Assembly: GCF_020832325.1 (NCBI RefSeq)
Contig: NZ_JAFIEU010000042.1
Coordinates: forward strand, 1 to 64,000
DNA length: 64,000 nucleotides
Direction of reading: 5' to 3'
From: Lunatimonas sp.
GTDB lineage: Bacteria > Bacteroidota > Bacteroidia > Cytophagales > Cyclobacteriaceae
In this document: positions 54,032 to 63,188 of the stretch, piece after piece
Position numbering within the stretch: the stretch's first letter is position 1
Layout: every line of letters starts with the position of its first letter
Notes under the pieces: model-generated
Told to the model about the DNA's origin: nothing
What the model saw: the letters and a program-made list of their open reading frames with translations, nothing else
The model's database searches: none
Made by a program: the position numbers and the translations under genes

Positions 54032-54913
54032 ATGAGTGTATTAGTAAATAGCAGTTCAAAAGTAATCGTGCAGGGTTTCACCGGAAATGAAGGCTCCTTT
54101 CATGCACAGCAGATGATCGAATACGGTACAAACGTGGTAGGGGGAGTTACTCCCGGCAAAGGAGGCAGTACGCACCTGTCGAAACCCGTTTTCAATACGG
54201 TCGAAGACGCTGTAGTAGCCACCGGTGCAAACACATCCATTATTTTTGTACCTCCGGCATTTGCAGCTGATGCGATTCTTGAGGCAGCGGATGCTGGCAT
54301 CAAGGTAATTATCACCATTACTGAGGGTATTCCGGTCAAAGATATGATGAAGGTGAAGCCTTACGTAAAGAAAAAAGGTGCTAGACTCATTGGCCCTAAC
54401 TGCCCGGGTGTTATCACACCAGGTGAAGCCAAGGTCGGTATCATGCCCGGATTTGTGTTTAAGCCCGGCCGGGTAGGGGTAGTATCCAAATCAGGCACAC
54501 TTACCTATGAAGCGGCGGACCAAATCACCAAGGCTGGATTGGGCGTTTCTACGGCCATTGGCATAGGAGGTGATCCCATAATCGGCACTTCTACCAAAGA
54601 AGCTGTTCAATTGCTTATGGAGGACCCCGAAACGGATGCTATCGTGATGATCGGTGAAATCGGAGGCAACTACGAAGCAGACGCAGCCCGATGGATCAAA
54701 GAAAATGGCAACAAAAAGCCCGTTGTTGGGTTTATCGCTGGACAAACTGCCCCAGCAGGCCGAAGGATGGGCCATGCGGGCGCAATCATCGGTGGCAAAG
54801 ACGACACCGCTGAGGCTAAAATGAGAATCATGCGGGAAAACGGTATTTACGTGGCCGAAACCCCTGGTGAAATAGGTGAAGTAATGGCTAAAGCACTGGG
54901 TGTAGATGCTTAA
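54032..54913 (+). CDS. sucD: succinate--CoA ligase, alpha subunit
   Basis: This TCA-cycle enzyme makes ATP or GTP from succinyl-CoA. The 293-residue alpha chain has the CoA-binding Rossmann motif [29 protein letters not shown] and the [16 protein letters not shown] block. The phosphorylated active-site His is in [11 protein letters not shown]. The beta subunit gene (sucC) is not in the window, which is common in Bacteroidota. It is monocistronic, with its own promoter and terminator. Confidence 0.97.
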   Translation: MSVLVNSSSKVIVQGFTGNEGSFHAQQMIEYGTNVVGGVTPGKGGSTHLSKPVFNTVEDAVVATGANTSIIFVPPAFAADAILEAADAGIKVIITITEGIPVKDMMKVKPYVKKKGARLIGPNCPGVITPGEAKVGIMPGFVFKPGRVGVVSKSGTLTYEAADQITKAGLGVSTAIGIGGDPIIGTSTKEAVQLLMEDPETDAIVMIGEIGGNYEADAARWIKENGNKKPVVGFIAGQTAPAGRRMGHAGAIIGGKDDTAEAKMRIMRENGIYVAETPGEIGEVMAKALGVDA

Positions 54914-54938
54914 TAAGCCATGAATCACTGACATATTT

Positions 54939-54976
54939 ATGCTGGTTAACGAGCTTCGTTAACCAGCATTTTTTTT
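54939..54976 (+). terminator. terminator of sucD
   Basis: ATGCTGGTTAACGA (54939-54952) pairs perfectly with TCGTTAACCAGCAT (54956-54969), loop GCT, then T7. Confidence 0.95.
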
Positions 54977-55124
54977 ACCAAAAAACAATTCCACCTACCC
55001 AGTCAATTGAGCCTGCCGGCTGCCTATTTTTCTCCATTCATCAAAAGCTCGTTGAATCAAATCGATTATTTACCTATATTTTCGGGAACATTCATGGCAA
55101 ATGGATGGCTAAAAATTTGGATAT

Positions 55125-57089
55125 ATGAGGATAACAGGCTATTTCGCAGGGTTATTTCTTACGTTTTTTCTTAGCTTCACTGCAAGTGCGCAGGAAACGC
55201 TGAGTTTTACGAAGGATATCATTCCTGTATTGCGAAACCATTGCTATTCCTGCCACAACGTAGGCAATCCAAAAGGAGGCGTAAACCTGGAAATCTACGA
55301 AGAAGAAGGCAGGGTGATCAAGGATGGGCAATTTTGGCTGAAGGTTATCGACGAAGTCAAAGGGATGGCCATGCCGCCGAGCAATAAGCCCCCCCTTTCT
55401 GCCGATGAATACCACACACTCGTGGACGGCGTGAACGGCATCTTGATCAAATCTTTGGAAAACAAAACACCCGGCAAGGTGGTGATTCGTCGGTTAAACC
55501 ATACCGAGTATTCCTATACGGTCCTTGATTTGACGGGTATACACTTCGACGCGAAGAACCGCTTTCCCTCCGACGGATCTGGAGGTGGTGGATTTGATAA
55601 TCAAGGACGTGCGCTATTTTTCACGCCTCTGAAGATGGAACGCTATTTTGATGCCGCCGAGGAAATTGTGGAAACGCTCTATGAGGATAAAGATAAGTGG
55701 CGACATGCCGTGCCCATCGCGTTCCGAGTGAGCCTTTGGGATCGGATAATTGACTGGTTCAAATCACTGTTTAACAAGGACTATGATCCGGAAATCCGGG
55801 TAACTGAAGCTGCCGAACAGGTCATTTATCCCTTTGCCAGCAAGGCTTATCGCCGATTCTTGAAATCTGAAGAAAAGGAAAAGCTAACCAACCTCTTCCA
55901 GCAGGTATATTCAGCCAACAGCTCGATGAATAACCCCGAGCGATTCGACCGAAGTATGGCCGAAGTTTACAAGGCAATTTTGATCGCGCCGTCCTTCCTT
56001 TACAAAATGGAAGAAGAACCGGACCTGGAAAGGCCCGTACCGCTCAATGATTTTGAAATTGCCACCCGCTTGTCGTACTTCCTTTGGTCCAGTATGCCGG
56101 ACGAGGAACTGTTTCAGCTAGCCGCTGAAGGAAAATTGCAGTCCGAAGAGATCTTGGATCAGCAAGTGGACCGCATGCTGGATGACCCGAAAGCACTGCG
56201 GTTTTCCGAATCCTTTGTCAGTCAATGGCTGGGAATCACCAAACTAAAGGATCCCAACGCTCCCTTAGCCGATGCAGGCAGGTTTCCGCAATTTACAGAG
56301 GCAATCAAGGACGCCATGTACAAGGAAACCACGGCTTACTTTCACCATGTATTGACGGAAGGAAACAACTTTCTGGATTTAATAAACAGTGACTATACCT
56401 TTGTCAATAAAGAACTTGCAGGTTTTTATGGACTTGATGGTGTAGATGGCGACGATTTCCAGTTGGTTCGGGTAACAGACGGAATCCGAGGCGGACTACT
56501 AGGTATGGGAAGCGTACTGACGGTTACCTCACTTCCTACCAGGACAAGTCCGGTATTACGAGGTAAATGGGTCATGGAAGAAATACTGGGCACCAGCCCT
56601 CCTCCCCCGCCACCAGATGTCAGTGAACTTCCCGAAGATGACGGATTGCACGAAGACTTGGGATTGCGGGCCCTGCTGGAGCGACACCGATCGGATCCAG
56701 CTTGCCAGTCATGTCATGAAAAAATGGATCCATTGGGTATAGGGCTCGAAAATTTCGATGCGGTGGGAAAATGGCGTGACAGCTATGGAAATATCCCCAT
56801 CGATCCTTCCGGTGTACTTAGCACCGGCGAGCAGTTTGCCGGACCAAAGGAACTGAAGCAACTGCTGATGGCTGACAAAGAAAAGTTTGCGCGAAATATT
56901 AGCCGTAAATTTCTATCGTACGCAGTAGGTAGAGGAGTGCTGTTTTCGGATGAAATAGCCATTCGGGATTTGACGGAGAACCTGTTGACCCATGATTTTC
57001 ATCCAAAAATATTTATCGGGGAGCTGGTTAAAAGCTATCCATTCCGAATGAAGATTAAAGATTTTCAAAAACGATCCACCGAAATTTAA
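55125..57089 (+). CDS. DUF1592-family multidomain cytochrome protein (planctomycete type)
   Basis: A signal peptide (FLTFFLSFTASAQ) precedes an N-terminal heme domain with CYSCHN and a MPPS ligand region. Then come the DUF1587 (RRLNHTEYSYTVLDL), DUF1595, DUF1592 (EIATRLSYFLWSSMPDEEL), DUF1588 (GGLLGMGSVLTVTSLPTRTSP, listed as SVLTVTSLPTRTSP) and DUF1585 (ISRKFLSYAVGRG) segments. A second heme motif, CQSCHEKMDPLG, lies between them. The length of 654 residues is normal. These proteins are abundant in Planctomycetes and found with DUF1552 partners, as here 90 bp downstream. The reaction is unknown; a periplasmic oxidative role is inferred. Confidence 0.9.
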   Translation: MRITGYFAGLFLTFFLSFTASAQETLSFTKDIIPVLRNHCYSCHNVGNPKGGVNLEIYEEEGRVIKDGQFWLKVIDEVKGMAMPPSNKPPLSADEYHTLVDGVNGILIKSLENKTPGKVVIRRLNHTEYSYTVLDLTGIHFDAKNRFPSDGSGGGGFDNQGRALFFTPLKMERYFDAAEEIVETLYEDKDKWRHAVPIAFRVSLWDRIIDWFKSLFNKDYDPEIRVTEAAEQVIYPFASKAYRRFLKSEEKEKLTNLFQQVYSANSSMNNPERFDRSMAEVYKAILIAPSFLYKMEEEPDLERPVPLNDFEIATRLSYFLWSSMPDEELFQLAAEGKLQSEEILDQQVDRMLDDPKALRFSESFVSQWLGITKLKDPNAPLADAGRFPQFTEAIKDAMYKETTAYFHHVLTEGNNFLDLINSDYTFVNKELAGFYGLDGVDGDDFQLVRVTDGIRGGLLGMGSVLTVTSLPTRTSPVLRGKWVMEEILGTSPPPPPPDVSELPEDDGLHEDLGLRALLERHRSDPACQSCHEKMDPLGIGLENFDAVGKWRDSYGNIPIDPSGVLSTGEQFAGPKELKQLLMADKEKFARNISRKFLSYAVGRGVLFSDEIAIRDLTENLLTHDFHPKIFIGELVKSYPFRMKIKDFQKRSTEI

Positions 57090-57179
57090 TACCGGGCAGC
57101 AATTCTCCATTTGAAATATCGATTTAACTAGCTAACTTGCTCATTAGCACTAGTCATAACCCAATCAACCCTCACGGAA

Positions 57180-58562
57180 ATGAGAAAAAAGTGGCATATC
57201 TCCAGGCGAAAAATGTTAAAAGGTGTAGGTGCAGCAGTGGCTCTTCCTTTTTTGGAAGCGATGTTTCCACTCACCGCCTCCGCAAGCACCCATCCGCAGT
57301 TCCCGGTAAGGTCTGCTTTTATCTTTATGCCGAACGGTGTGCATCCAGACCGCTGGACCCCCTCTGGTATAGGGACGCACTTTGAGCTTTCGCCTACCCT
57401 ACAGCCACTGAAATCTCTGAAAGATGATATATTGGTCCTTGGCCAGATGATGAACAAAAACTCCATATTTCAGGGTGCAGATGGTCACTATGCCAAGGAT
57501 GCCAACTTGTTGACCTCTATGCCCATCACCAAAACCGCCGGAGACAATATCAATGCAGGAGGTATTTCCGTTGACCAACTCATTGCTGAGCACTACAAAA
57601 ACGAAACCTTATTCCCCTCCTTAGAATATGGGCTAGACCGAATTGCAACGGGAGTGGACATCAACGTGGGCTTTACCCGCCTGTATGCCTCCAGCATTTC
57701 CTGGAAAAACCCCACCACACCACTTTCGAAAGAAATCGATCCGCGACTTGCGTTTGATCGCCTGTTCAAGTCCTTCGTAGATGGTACGCCAAAAGGTGAA
57801 AACCCGCACAAGCACAGCATCCTGGATGCAGTAAAAGAGGATGCCAAGTCGCTTAAAAACAACTTGGGCCGATCTGATCAGGATAAATTAGAGGAATACC
57901 TCGAATCCATCCGCTCCATCGAAAAGCGTATATCCAATCAGAACAATATCAAAGATTTTGAGAATAAAATTACCCCCGATATCCGCAAGGAGTTAAATCG
58001 GCTCCACATCAATATCGAAGAGTATACCGAACTGAATGCCGGCATAGACATCACCGAAAAAACCAGACTCATGTACGACATCATGGCTTTGGCACTATGG
58101 AGTGACGCGACCAGGGTGCTGAGCTTTATGTACGGCAACTCCGTAAGTAACCGCAATTTCTCGTTTTTGGACGGGGTAAGTGGCGCACACCACTCGCTAT
58201 CGCACCACATGAACAACGAAAGCAACTTGGAACAGTACGACCGCATTACCAAATGGCACTTGGAACAGTACGGATACTTCTGCGAAAAACTAAAATCTAT
58301 CAAAGAAGGAGACCGTACGCTCCTGGATAATTCCCTGGTGATGTTCGCTTCTGGCTTGCGTGACGGCAACCGACATTCTCCGCGAGACCTACCTATCATT
58401 GTAGCCGGCCGAGGCGGGGGTAAAATTAAAACGGGCCAAAACCTGATTTTTGAGGACAACACTCCGCTGGCAAATTTGTATGCTACATGGATGCAAACGG
58501 TGGGAATGAACACCACGAAGTTTGCAGACAGCACCCGAACCCTTCACGAAATTTTAGTTTAA
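57180..58562 (+). CDS. Tat-exported DUF1552 protein
   Basis: The twin-arginine signal HISRRKMLKGVGAAVALPFLE opens the protein (motif SRRKMLK). The body contains family blocks such as RSAFIFMPNGVHPDRWTPSG, HYAKDANLLTSMP, DITEKTRLMYDIMALAL and SGLRDGNRHSPRDLPIIVAG. Members look related to alkaline-phosphatase/sulfatase-like folds and always pair with DUF1592 proteins. Length is 460 residues. Tat export implies folding or cofactor binding in the cytoplasm. It is probably in one operon with the flanking genes (gaps 90 and 54 bp). Confidence 0.9.
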   Translation: MRKKWHISRRKMLKGVGAAVALPFLEAMFPLTASASTHPQFPVRSAFIFMPNGVHPDRWTPSGIGTHFELSPTLQPLKSLKDDILVLGQMMNKNSIFQGADGHYAKDANLLTSMPITKTAGDNINAGGISVDQLIAEHYKNETLFPSLEYGLDRIATGVDINVGFTRLYASSISWKNPTTPLSKEIDPRLAFDRLFKSFVDGTPKGENPHKHSILDAVKEDAKSLKNNLGRSDQDKLEEYLESIRSIEKRISNQNNIKDFENKITPDIRKELNRLHINIEEYTELNAGIDITEKTRLMYDIMALALWSDATRVLSFMYGNSVSNRNFSFLDGVSGAHHSLSHHMNNESNLEQYDRITKWHLEQYGYFCEKLKSIKEGDRTLLDNSLVMFASGLRDGNRHSPRDLPIIVAGRGGGKIKTGQNLIFEDNTPLANLYATWMQTVGMNTTKFADSTRTLHEILV

Positions 58563-58616
58563 GCTTGGTCAACGAGGTGTTATTGCATTGAACCTTCAGG
58601 GAAGGCTTGTATTCTT

Positions 58617-60137
58617 ATGACAAAATCCAACTTCAATGATTCCCCAAATGCCGGAAAAAACAGTAGTTCCGGTATCTGGGGATTTCTCATACCGCTGTTG
58701 CTGGCGGCACTTATTCTCGGTATACTTTTTCTTCCATCTTCGTTAGGCGACGCTTCTTCTCTGTTGGTCTTAGCGGGAAGGTTTCATCCACTGATTCTTC
58801 ATTTCCCCATCGTCATCATCATCCTGACCGCTGTGTTTGTCCTTATAGGGAGGCATCAGCCGGCATTTACACACCCAACCTTGGTCAAAGTACTACTGAC
58901 CCTGGGCTGTTTCACAGCGTTTGGGTCCGCAGTTGCCGGGTATCTCCTATTTGCCTCCGAAAACTATACCGGAGAGACGGTTCAAAACCACCTGTACGGG
59001 GGGATTCTAACAGGCTTAGGCATCTGCCTGACCACGGCCTATTACTTTTACCAAGACGGGAAGTCTAACGAGGCCGCAAAAAATCCCGTTTTTATCACCC
59101 TTTTGTTGCTTACAAATTGGGCACTTGCCTATACCAGCCACATAGGCGGATCGCTTACCCACGGACAGGATTTTCTATCCGAACCCCTGTCCCACTTGTT
59201 GCCCCGAAGTACCGTGGCTCTGAAACCTCAGGAAGAACTGCTAGTCTACGAAGATGTGATTCATACCATCCTCAATTCCAAGTGCCTGAACTGCCACAAC
59301 GACAACAAGACCAAAGGAGACCTGCTAATGACTACTCACGATCAGTTGTTAAAAGCTGGGAAAAGCGGAAAGTTCGCCCTTGTTCCGGGCAATCCTGCAG
59401 AAAGCGAAATGCTCGTTCGGGTGCACTTGCCTGTCTCAGACGATGAACGCATGCCTCCAGAGGGTAAACCCGGCCTTATTGAAGAAGAAATAAAGTTAAT
59501 TACTTATTGGATTGAAAATGGTGCGGAAAAGGAACTGCCCATCATACGACTACTGGATGACGCGTCCATTGCGACCACCTTACAGACCCTACTGCCCAAG
59601 GTGCAGCTAGCCCAACAGCGGATGAGTTTGGAAAGAGAGGCATTCGATAAAGTTGTTGCTGAGTTGGACAAGTTGGCTTTGAAACTGAACGTTCAGATCG
59701 AACGGGATCCAGAAGCAGAGGGCTCCTTTTTTAGGCTTCGTATGAACTTCCCACCAAAGCGATTCTCCAATGCAGAATTACTGGAATTGGAACCCTACTT
59801 CGCCTATTTTTCTTCGGTTTCCCTTGCCTCTGCGGATATCTCAGACGACGAGTTGTTCTTTATCGCCAAAATGGCCAACCTCCAGCGGCTATTCGTCCAA
59901 AAAACACGGATAGACGGCTCTGGGCTTCCATACTTCCATACACACCAAAAGCTGGAAACTCTTAATATCTCCTTTACCCCCTTGATTCCGGGTAACATAT
60001 TCCATCTGCTGGACATACCTCAACTGAAGCAGGTCTATATCTTCGGCACGCCCGTGAAGTTGGATATCATTCAGGCGTTGCAGACCTATCGGCCGGATAT
60101 CACCTTCCATATCGAAGAAGGTCCACTTTTTCAGTAA
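58617..60137 (+). CDS. membrane protein with DUF2231-like, cytochrome c and LRR-like parts
   Basis: Residues 1-190 contain about five hydrophobic helices, with FHPLILHFPIVIIILT resembling DUF2231. A heme-binding planctomycete-type domain follows (KCLNCHNDNKTKGDLLM, distal Met in DERMPPEGKPG, then LITYWIENGAE). The C-terminal 120 residues read as degenerate leucine-rich repeats (MANLQRLFVQKTRIDGSGL, QKLETLNISFTPLIPG). It is a candidate membrane electron link for the exported DUF1592/DUF1552 pair upstream. Length is 506 residues. Confidence 0.85.
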   Translation: MTKSNFNDSPNAGKNSSSGIWGFLIPLLLAALILGILFLPSSLGDASSLLVLAGRFHPLILHFPIVIIILTAVFVLIGRHQPAFTHPTLVKVLLTLGCFTAFGSAVAGYLLFASENYTGETVQNHLYGGILTGLGICLTTAYYFYQDGKSNEAAKNPVFITLLLLTNWALAYTSHIGGSLTHGQDFLSEPLSHLLPRSTVALKPQEELLVYEDVIHTILNSKCLNCHNDNKTKGDLLMTTHDQLLKAGKSGKFALVPGNPAESEMLVRVHLPVSDDERMPPEGKPGLIEEEIKLITYWIENGAEKELPIIRLLDDASIATTLQTLLPKVQLAQQRMSLEREAFDKVVAELDKLALKLNVQIERDPEAEGSFFRLRMNFPPKRFSNAELLELEPYFAYFSSVSLASADISDDELFFIAKMANLQRLFVQKTRIDGSGLPYFHTHQKLETLNISFTPLIPGNIFHLLDIPQLKQVYIFGTPVKLDIIQALQTYRPDITFHIEEGPLFQ

Positions 60138-60212
60138 ACAGAATAGTACACCTACCGCAATAAACCGTATTATTGTAACGTAAGAAAAAAATAGCCAATA
60201 AAACCACTGAGT

Positions 60213-61670
60213 ATGCGTAGAGCCATTTTTCAACGAAGTATCCAAACCTTGTTTCTCGTTATTTTCTCGCTGGCTATGCTGGCGTGTCAGCCAACCGCCA
60301 CGGAAACACCCGTGGAAAACGGAACCCCACCTTCGGACCCCTTACGCGACTATATAGCGCATGTAGACCCGGCCACGTCCTACGAGATGGTACACCATGC
60401 CGAAGCGGAAGGATACGATTACTATGTGATTCGTTTGGAATCCCAAAACTGGCTTTCCGAAAAAGAGGTGACCGAGACCTTATGGTGGCACTGGGTATCC
60501 TTTGTGATTCCAAAAAAATTAGAGCATGAGACCTCTTTTCTCATGATTTCGGGCGGTAGCACCAACACGAAACTACCCGAAAAACCGGACCAGATGCTGG
60601 TAGAAGCTGCCCTCGCCACAAACTCCACGGCGATCAAAGTACACAATATCCCCTTTCAGCCGGTGACCTTCGTCGGCGATACCGTTGAGGGACGGGTGGA
60701 AGACGGGCTGATCGCCTATGGATGGAGAGAGTTTATGGAGCGCGGTGCCAAAGACGAAGATGCTGTTTGGTTAGCGAGACTTCCCATGACCAAGGCTGTA
60801 ATACACGCCATGGATGCGGTGGTAGATTATACCGGAAAAGAACTGGGACTAAACCTTGGAAAATACGTGGTAGCCGGAGGATCGAAACGAGGATGGACCA
60901 CCTGGACCACCGCCGCCATGGACGACCGGGTCGTCGGTATGGCGCCGATCGTGATCGATCTACTTAACCTCGTGCCTTCCTTCCAACATCATTGGAGAAG
61001 CTACGGATTTTGGGCACCTGCGGTAAAAGATTACGTGCGGGAAGGTATTATGGACTGGATGGGCACCGAAGAATACGACAGGCTCTTGGAAATTACTGAG
61101 CCCTACTCATTTATCGATGTGTATAAAGACCTCCCCAAATTGTTAATCAACGGTTCGGGAGACCAATTCTTCCTGCCTGATAGCTGGAAATTCTACTGGG
61201 ACGATTTGTCGGGTGAAAAGCATCTTGCCTATATCCCAAATGCCGGACACTCTCTGGATAACTCGGATGCCATGCAGATTTTACTGGGCTTCTACAAACG
61301 GATTCTTCAAAATCAGCCCCGCCCGGAGTACGCGTGGGAGGTGACCGACACCCATATCAACCTAACCGTAGATACGCAAAATCCTCCGGTGCAGGTAAAA
61401 CTGTGGGAGGCACATAACCCCGATGCCCGGGATTTCCGCATCGACGTGCTGGGCCCAAAATGGATAGATACGGTTATCCCATTGCAAGAAAATGGCACCT
61501 ATCAAATCGCTATTGAAGCTCCCGAAAAAGGCTGGAAAGGACACTTCGTAGAGCTCACCTATGCTGGAAATACCCCCATAAAGGTAACCACCGGTGTCAA
61601 GGTATTACCGGAAACTTATCCCTTTGAACCCTATAAACCGGAAACGCCAAGGGGTACTCCAAAAAAATAA
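60213..61670 (+). CDS. PhoPQ-activated pathogenicity-related (PqaA-like) lipoprotein hydrolase
   Basis: The lipobox LAMLACQPT predicts an exported lipoprotein. The alpha/beta-hydrolase core has the nucleophile elbow VAGGSKRGWTTW, then Asp in INGSGDQFFLPDS and His in PNAGHSLDN, forming a plausible Ser-Asp-His triad. This is the PqaA/PF10142 family, also present in Planctomycetes and Dictyostelium (autocrine proliferation repressor). The C-terminus has an Ig-like segment. It follows the cytochrome genes by 75 bp and ends at a terminator, so it may share their operon. The substrate is unknown. Confidence 0.88.
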   Translation: MRRAIFQRSIQTLFLVIFSLAMLACQPTATETPVENGTPPSDPLRDYIAHVDPATSYEMVHHAEAEGYDYYVIRLESQNWLSEKEVTETLWWHWVSFVIPKKLEHETSFLMISGGSTNTKLPEKPDQMLVEAALATNSTAIKVHNIPFQPVTFVGDTVEGRVEDGLIAYGWREFMERGAKDEDAVWLARLPMTKAVIHAMDAVVDYTGKELGLNLGKYVVAGGSKRGWTTWTTAAMDDRVVGMAPIVIDLLNLVPSFQHHWRSYGFWAPAVKDYVREGIMDWMGTEEYDRLLEITEPYSFIDVYKDLPKLLINGSGDQFFLPDSWKFYWDDLSGEKHLAYIPNAGHSLDNSDAMQILLGFYKRILQNQPRPEYAWEVTDTHINLTVDTQNPPVQVKLWEAHNPDARDFRIDVLGPKWIDTVIPLQENGTYQIAIEAPEKGWKGHFVELTYAGNTPIKVTTGVKVLPETYPFEPYKPETPRGTPKK

Positions 61671-61682
61671 AAAGTATCCATT

Positions 61683-61718
61683 AAAAGCTGTGCAGGAATC
61701 AAATCCCGCACAGCTTTT
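61683..61718 (+). terminator. terminator after the PqaA-like gene
   Basis: AAAAGCTGTGC (61683-61693) pairs with GCACAGCTTTT (61708-61718). An inner GGA/TCC pairing lies across one mismatch, and T-rich sequence follows. Confidence 0.88.
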
Positions 61719-61799
61719 ATTTTTTGCGCATCTGCACGTATCTTTATCAGATAATCAGCACTTTTGGTTGCAGAGAACACCGTCCAACATACACTAGCC

Positions 61800-63185
61800 A
61801 TGCTTTTTAACTCCTTTGGATTCATTTTCCTTTTTTTCCCTATCACGCTGGTTCTCTATTTTTTACTAAATCGGCTATTTGGAAGCATTGGCGCTAAATG
61901 GTGGCTACTAGCTGCTTCCCTTTTCTTCTATGGCTGGTGGAACCCCCTTTACTTAGTGCTCATCGTCGGGTCCATGACCGTAAATTTTTCCATCGGAAAA
62001 GCCCTTGCCAATACCTCCCAGAAAAAACTACTGTTGATAGCAGGAATTGCCGCTAACCTCGGGTTGCTGTTTTACTACAAATACGTTGATTTTTTTATCG
62101 AAACCGTCAACACACTTTCTTCCGCTGAATGGCCTTTGCTGCACATTGTACTACCACTGGGTATCAGCTTTTTCACCTTCCAGCAAATCGCCTACTTGGT
62201 AGATAGCTACCGAGGTCTTACCTCAGAATATAACCCTATCAGTTACGGGGTGTTCGTTTCTTTCTTCCCTCAGTTGGTTGCCGGACCGATCGTACATCAT
62301 CAGGAAATGATGCCGCAGTTCAACTCTCCAGCAACCTTTCGGGTAAACGGATTCAATCTAAGCAAAGGGTTATTTATCTTCCTGATGGGACTGGCTAAAA
62401 AAATCGTCATTGCCGACACTTTCGGCGTCATCGCCAATACCGGCTACGCCCATGTAACATTGGTCAGTAGTATGGAAGCCTGGATAACCTCCCTTGCTTA
62501 CTCCTTACAGCTTTATTTTGACTTCAGTGGCTACTCGGATATGGCCATTGGACTGGCCTTGATGTTCAATATCCGCCTACCAATCAATTTTGACTCCCCC
62601 TATAAGTCTAAAAGCATCAAGGAATTTTGGAGGCGCTGGCACATGACGCTGGGAAGGTTTTTGAGGGATTACGTGTACATTCCCCTAGGTGGCAGTAAGC
62701 AGGGAACACCAAAAACACTGGCAAACCTATTCTTGACCTTTTTGCTTGGCGGCATCTGGCACGGTGCCGGTTGGACCTTTGTGATTTGGGGCATGCTTCA
62801 TGGATTGGCTCTGGTGGCTTATCAACTCCTACAAAAGGTCCGGTTTCGGGTACCGAATCCCCTAGCGATCGTTTTCACCTTTCTATTCGTGAATTTTACG
62901 TGGGTATTTTTTCGGGCCGCAGATTTTTCAGAAGCCATTACCCTCCTGGAAAGAATGGTGGTGCTGCACACCGGATCCACCGATTTTTTTCTGGTGCCCA
63001 ACAAATACGACTCTCCTATCTGGCTTGCGGGAATCATCCTGCTTTTTTGTCCCAATAGCTTGGAAATTGGAGAACGATTTCGGCCAACCCTCTATTATGC
63101 GGTTTTGGTAGTCTTGCTTTTCGTCCTTAATTTGATTTTTCTCAATTCCATGATACAACAGGATTTCCTATACTTTGATTTTTAG
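61800..63185 (+). CDS. MBOAT-family membrane O-acyltransferase (AlgI-like)
   Basis: A polytopic protein of 461 residues with the AlgI/DltB-type motifs EFWRRWHMTLGRFLRDYVYIPLGG (listed as RRWHMTLGRFLRDYVYIP) and the catalytic His in GGIWHGAGWTFVIWG. Such proteins move acetyl or acyl groups across the membrane for transfer to exopolysaccharide or teichoic acid, together with an exported SGNH-type partner. That partner is probably the next gene, starting 3 bp after its stop. The ATG at 61800 (MLFNSFGFIFLF) is chosen over an upstream in-frame GTG/ATG. Confidence 0.92.
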   Translation: MLFNSFGFIFLFFPITLVLYFLLNRLFGSIGAKWWLLAASLFFYGWWNPLYLVLIVGSMTVNFSIGKALANTSQKKLLLIAGIAANLGLLFYYKYVDFFIETVNTLSSAEWPLLHIVLPLGISFFTFQQIAYLVDSYRGLTSEYNPISYGVFVSFFPQLVAGPIVHHQEMMPQFNSPATFRVNGFNLSKGLFIFLMGLAKKIVIADTFGVIANTGYAHVTLVSSMEAWITSLAYSLQLYFDFSGYSDMAIGLALMFNIRLPINFDSPYKSKSIKEFWRRWHMTLGRFLRDYVYIPLGGSKQGTPKTLANLFLTFLLGGIWHGAGWTFVIWGMLHGLALVAYQLLQKVRFRVPNPLAIVFTFLFVNFTWVFFRAADFSEAITLLERMVVLHTGSTDFFLVPNKYDSPIWLAGIILLFCPNSLEIGERFRPTLYYAVLVVLLFVLNLIFLNSMIQQDFLYFDF

Positions 63186-63188
63186 GCT

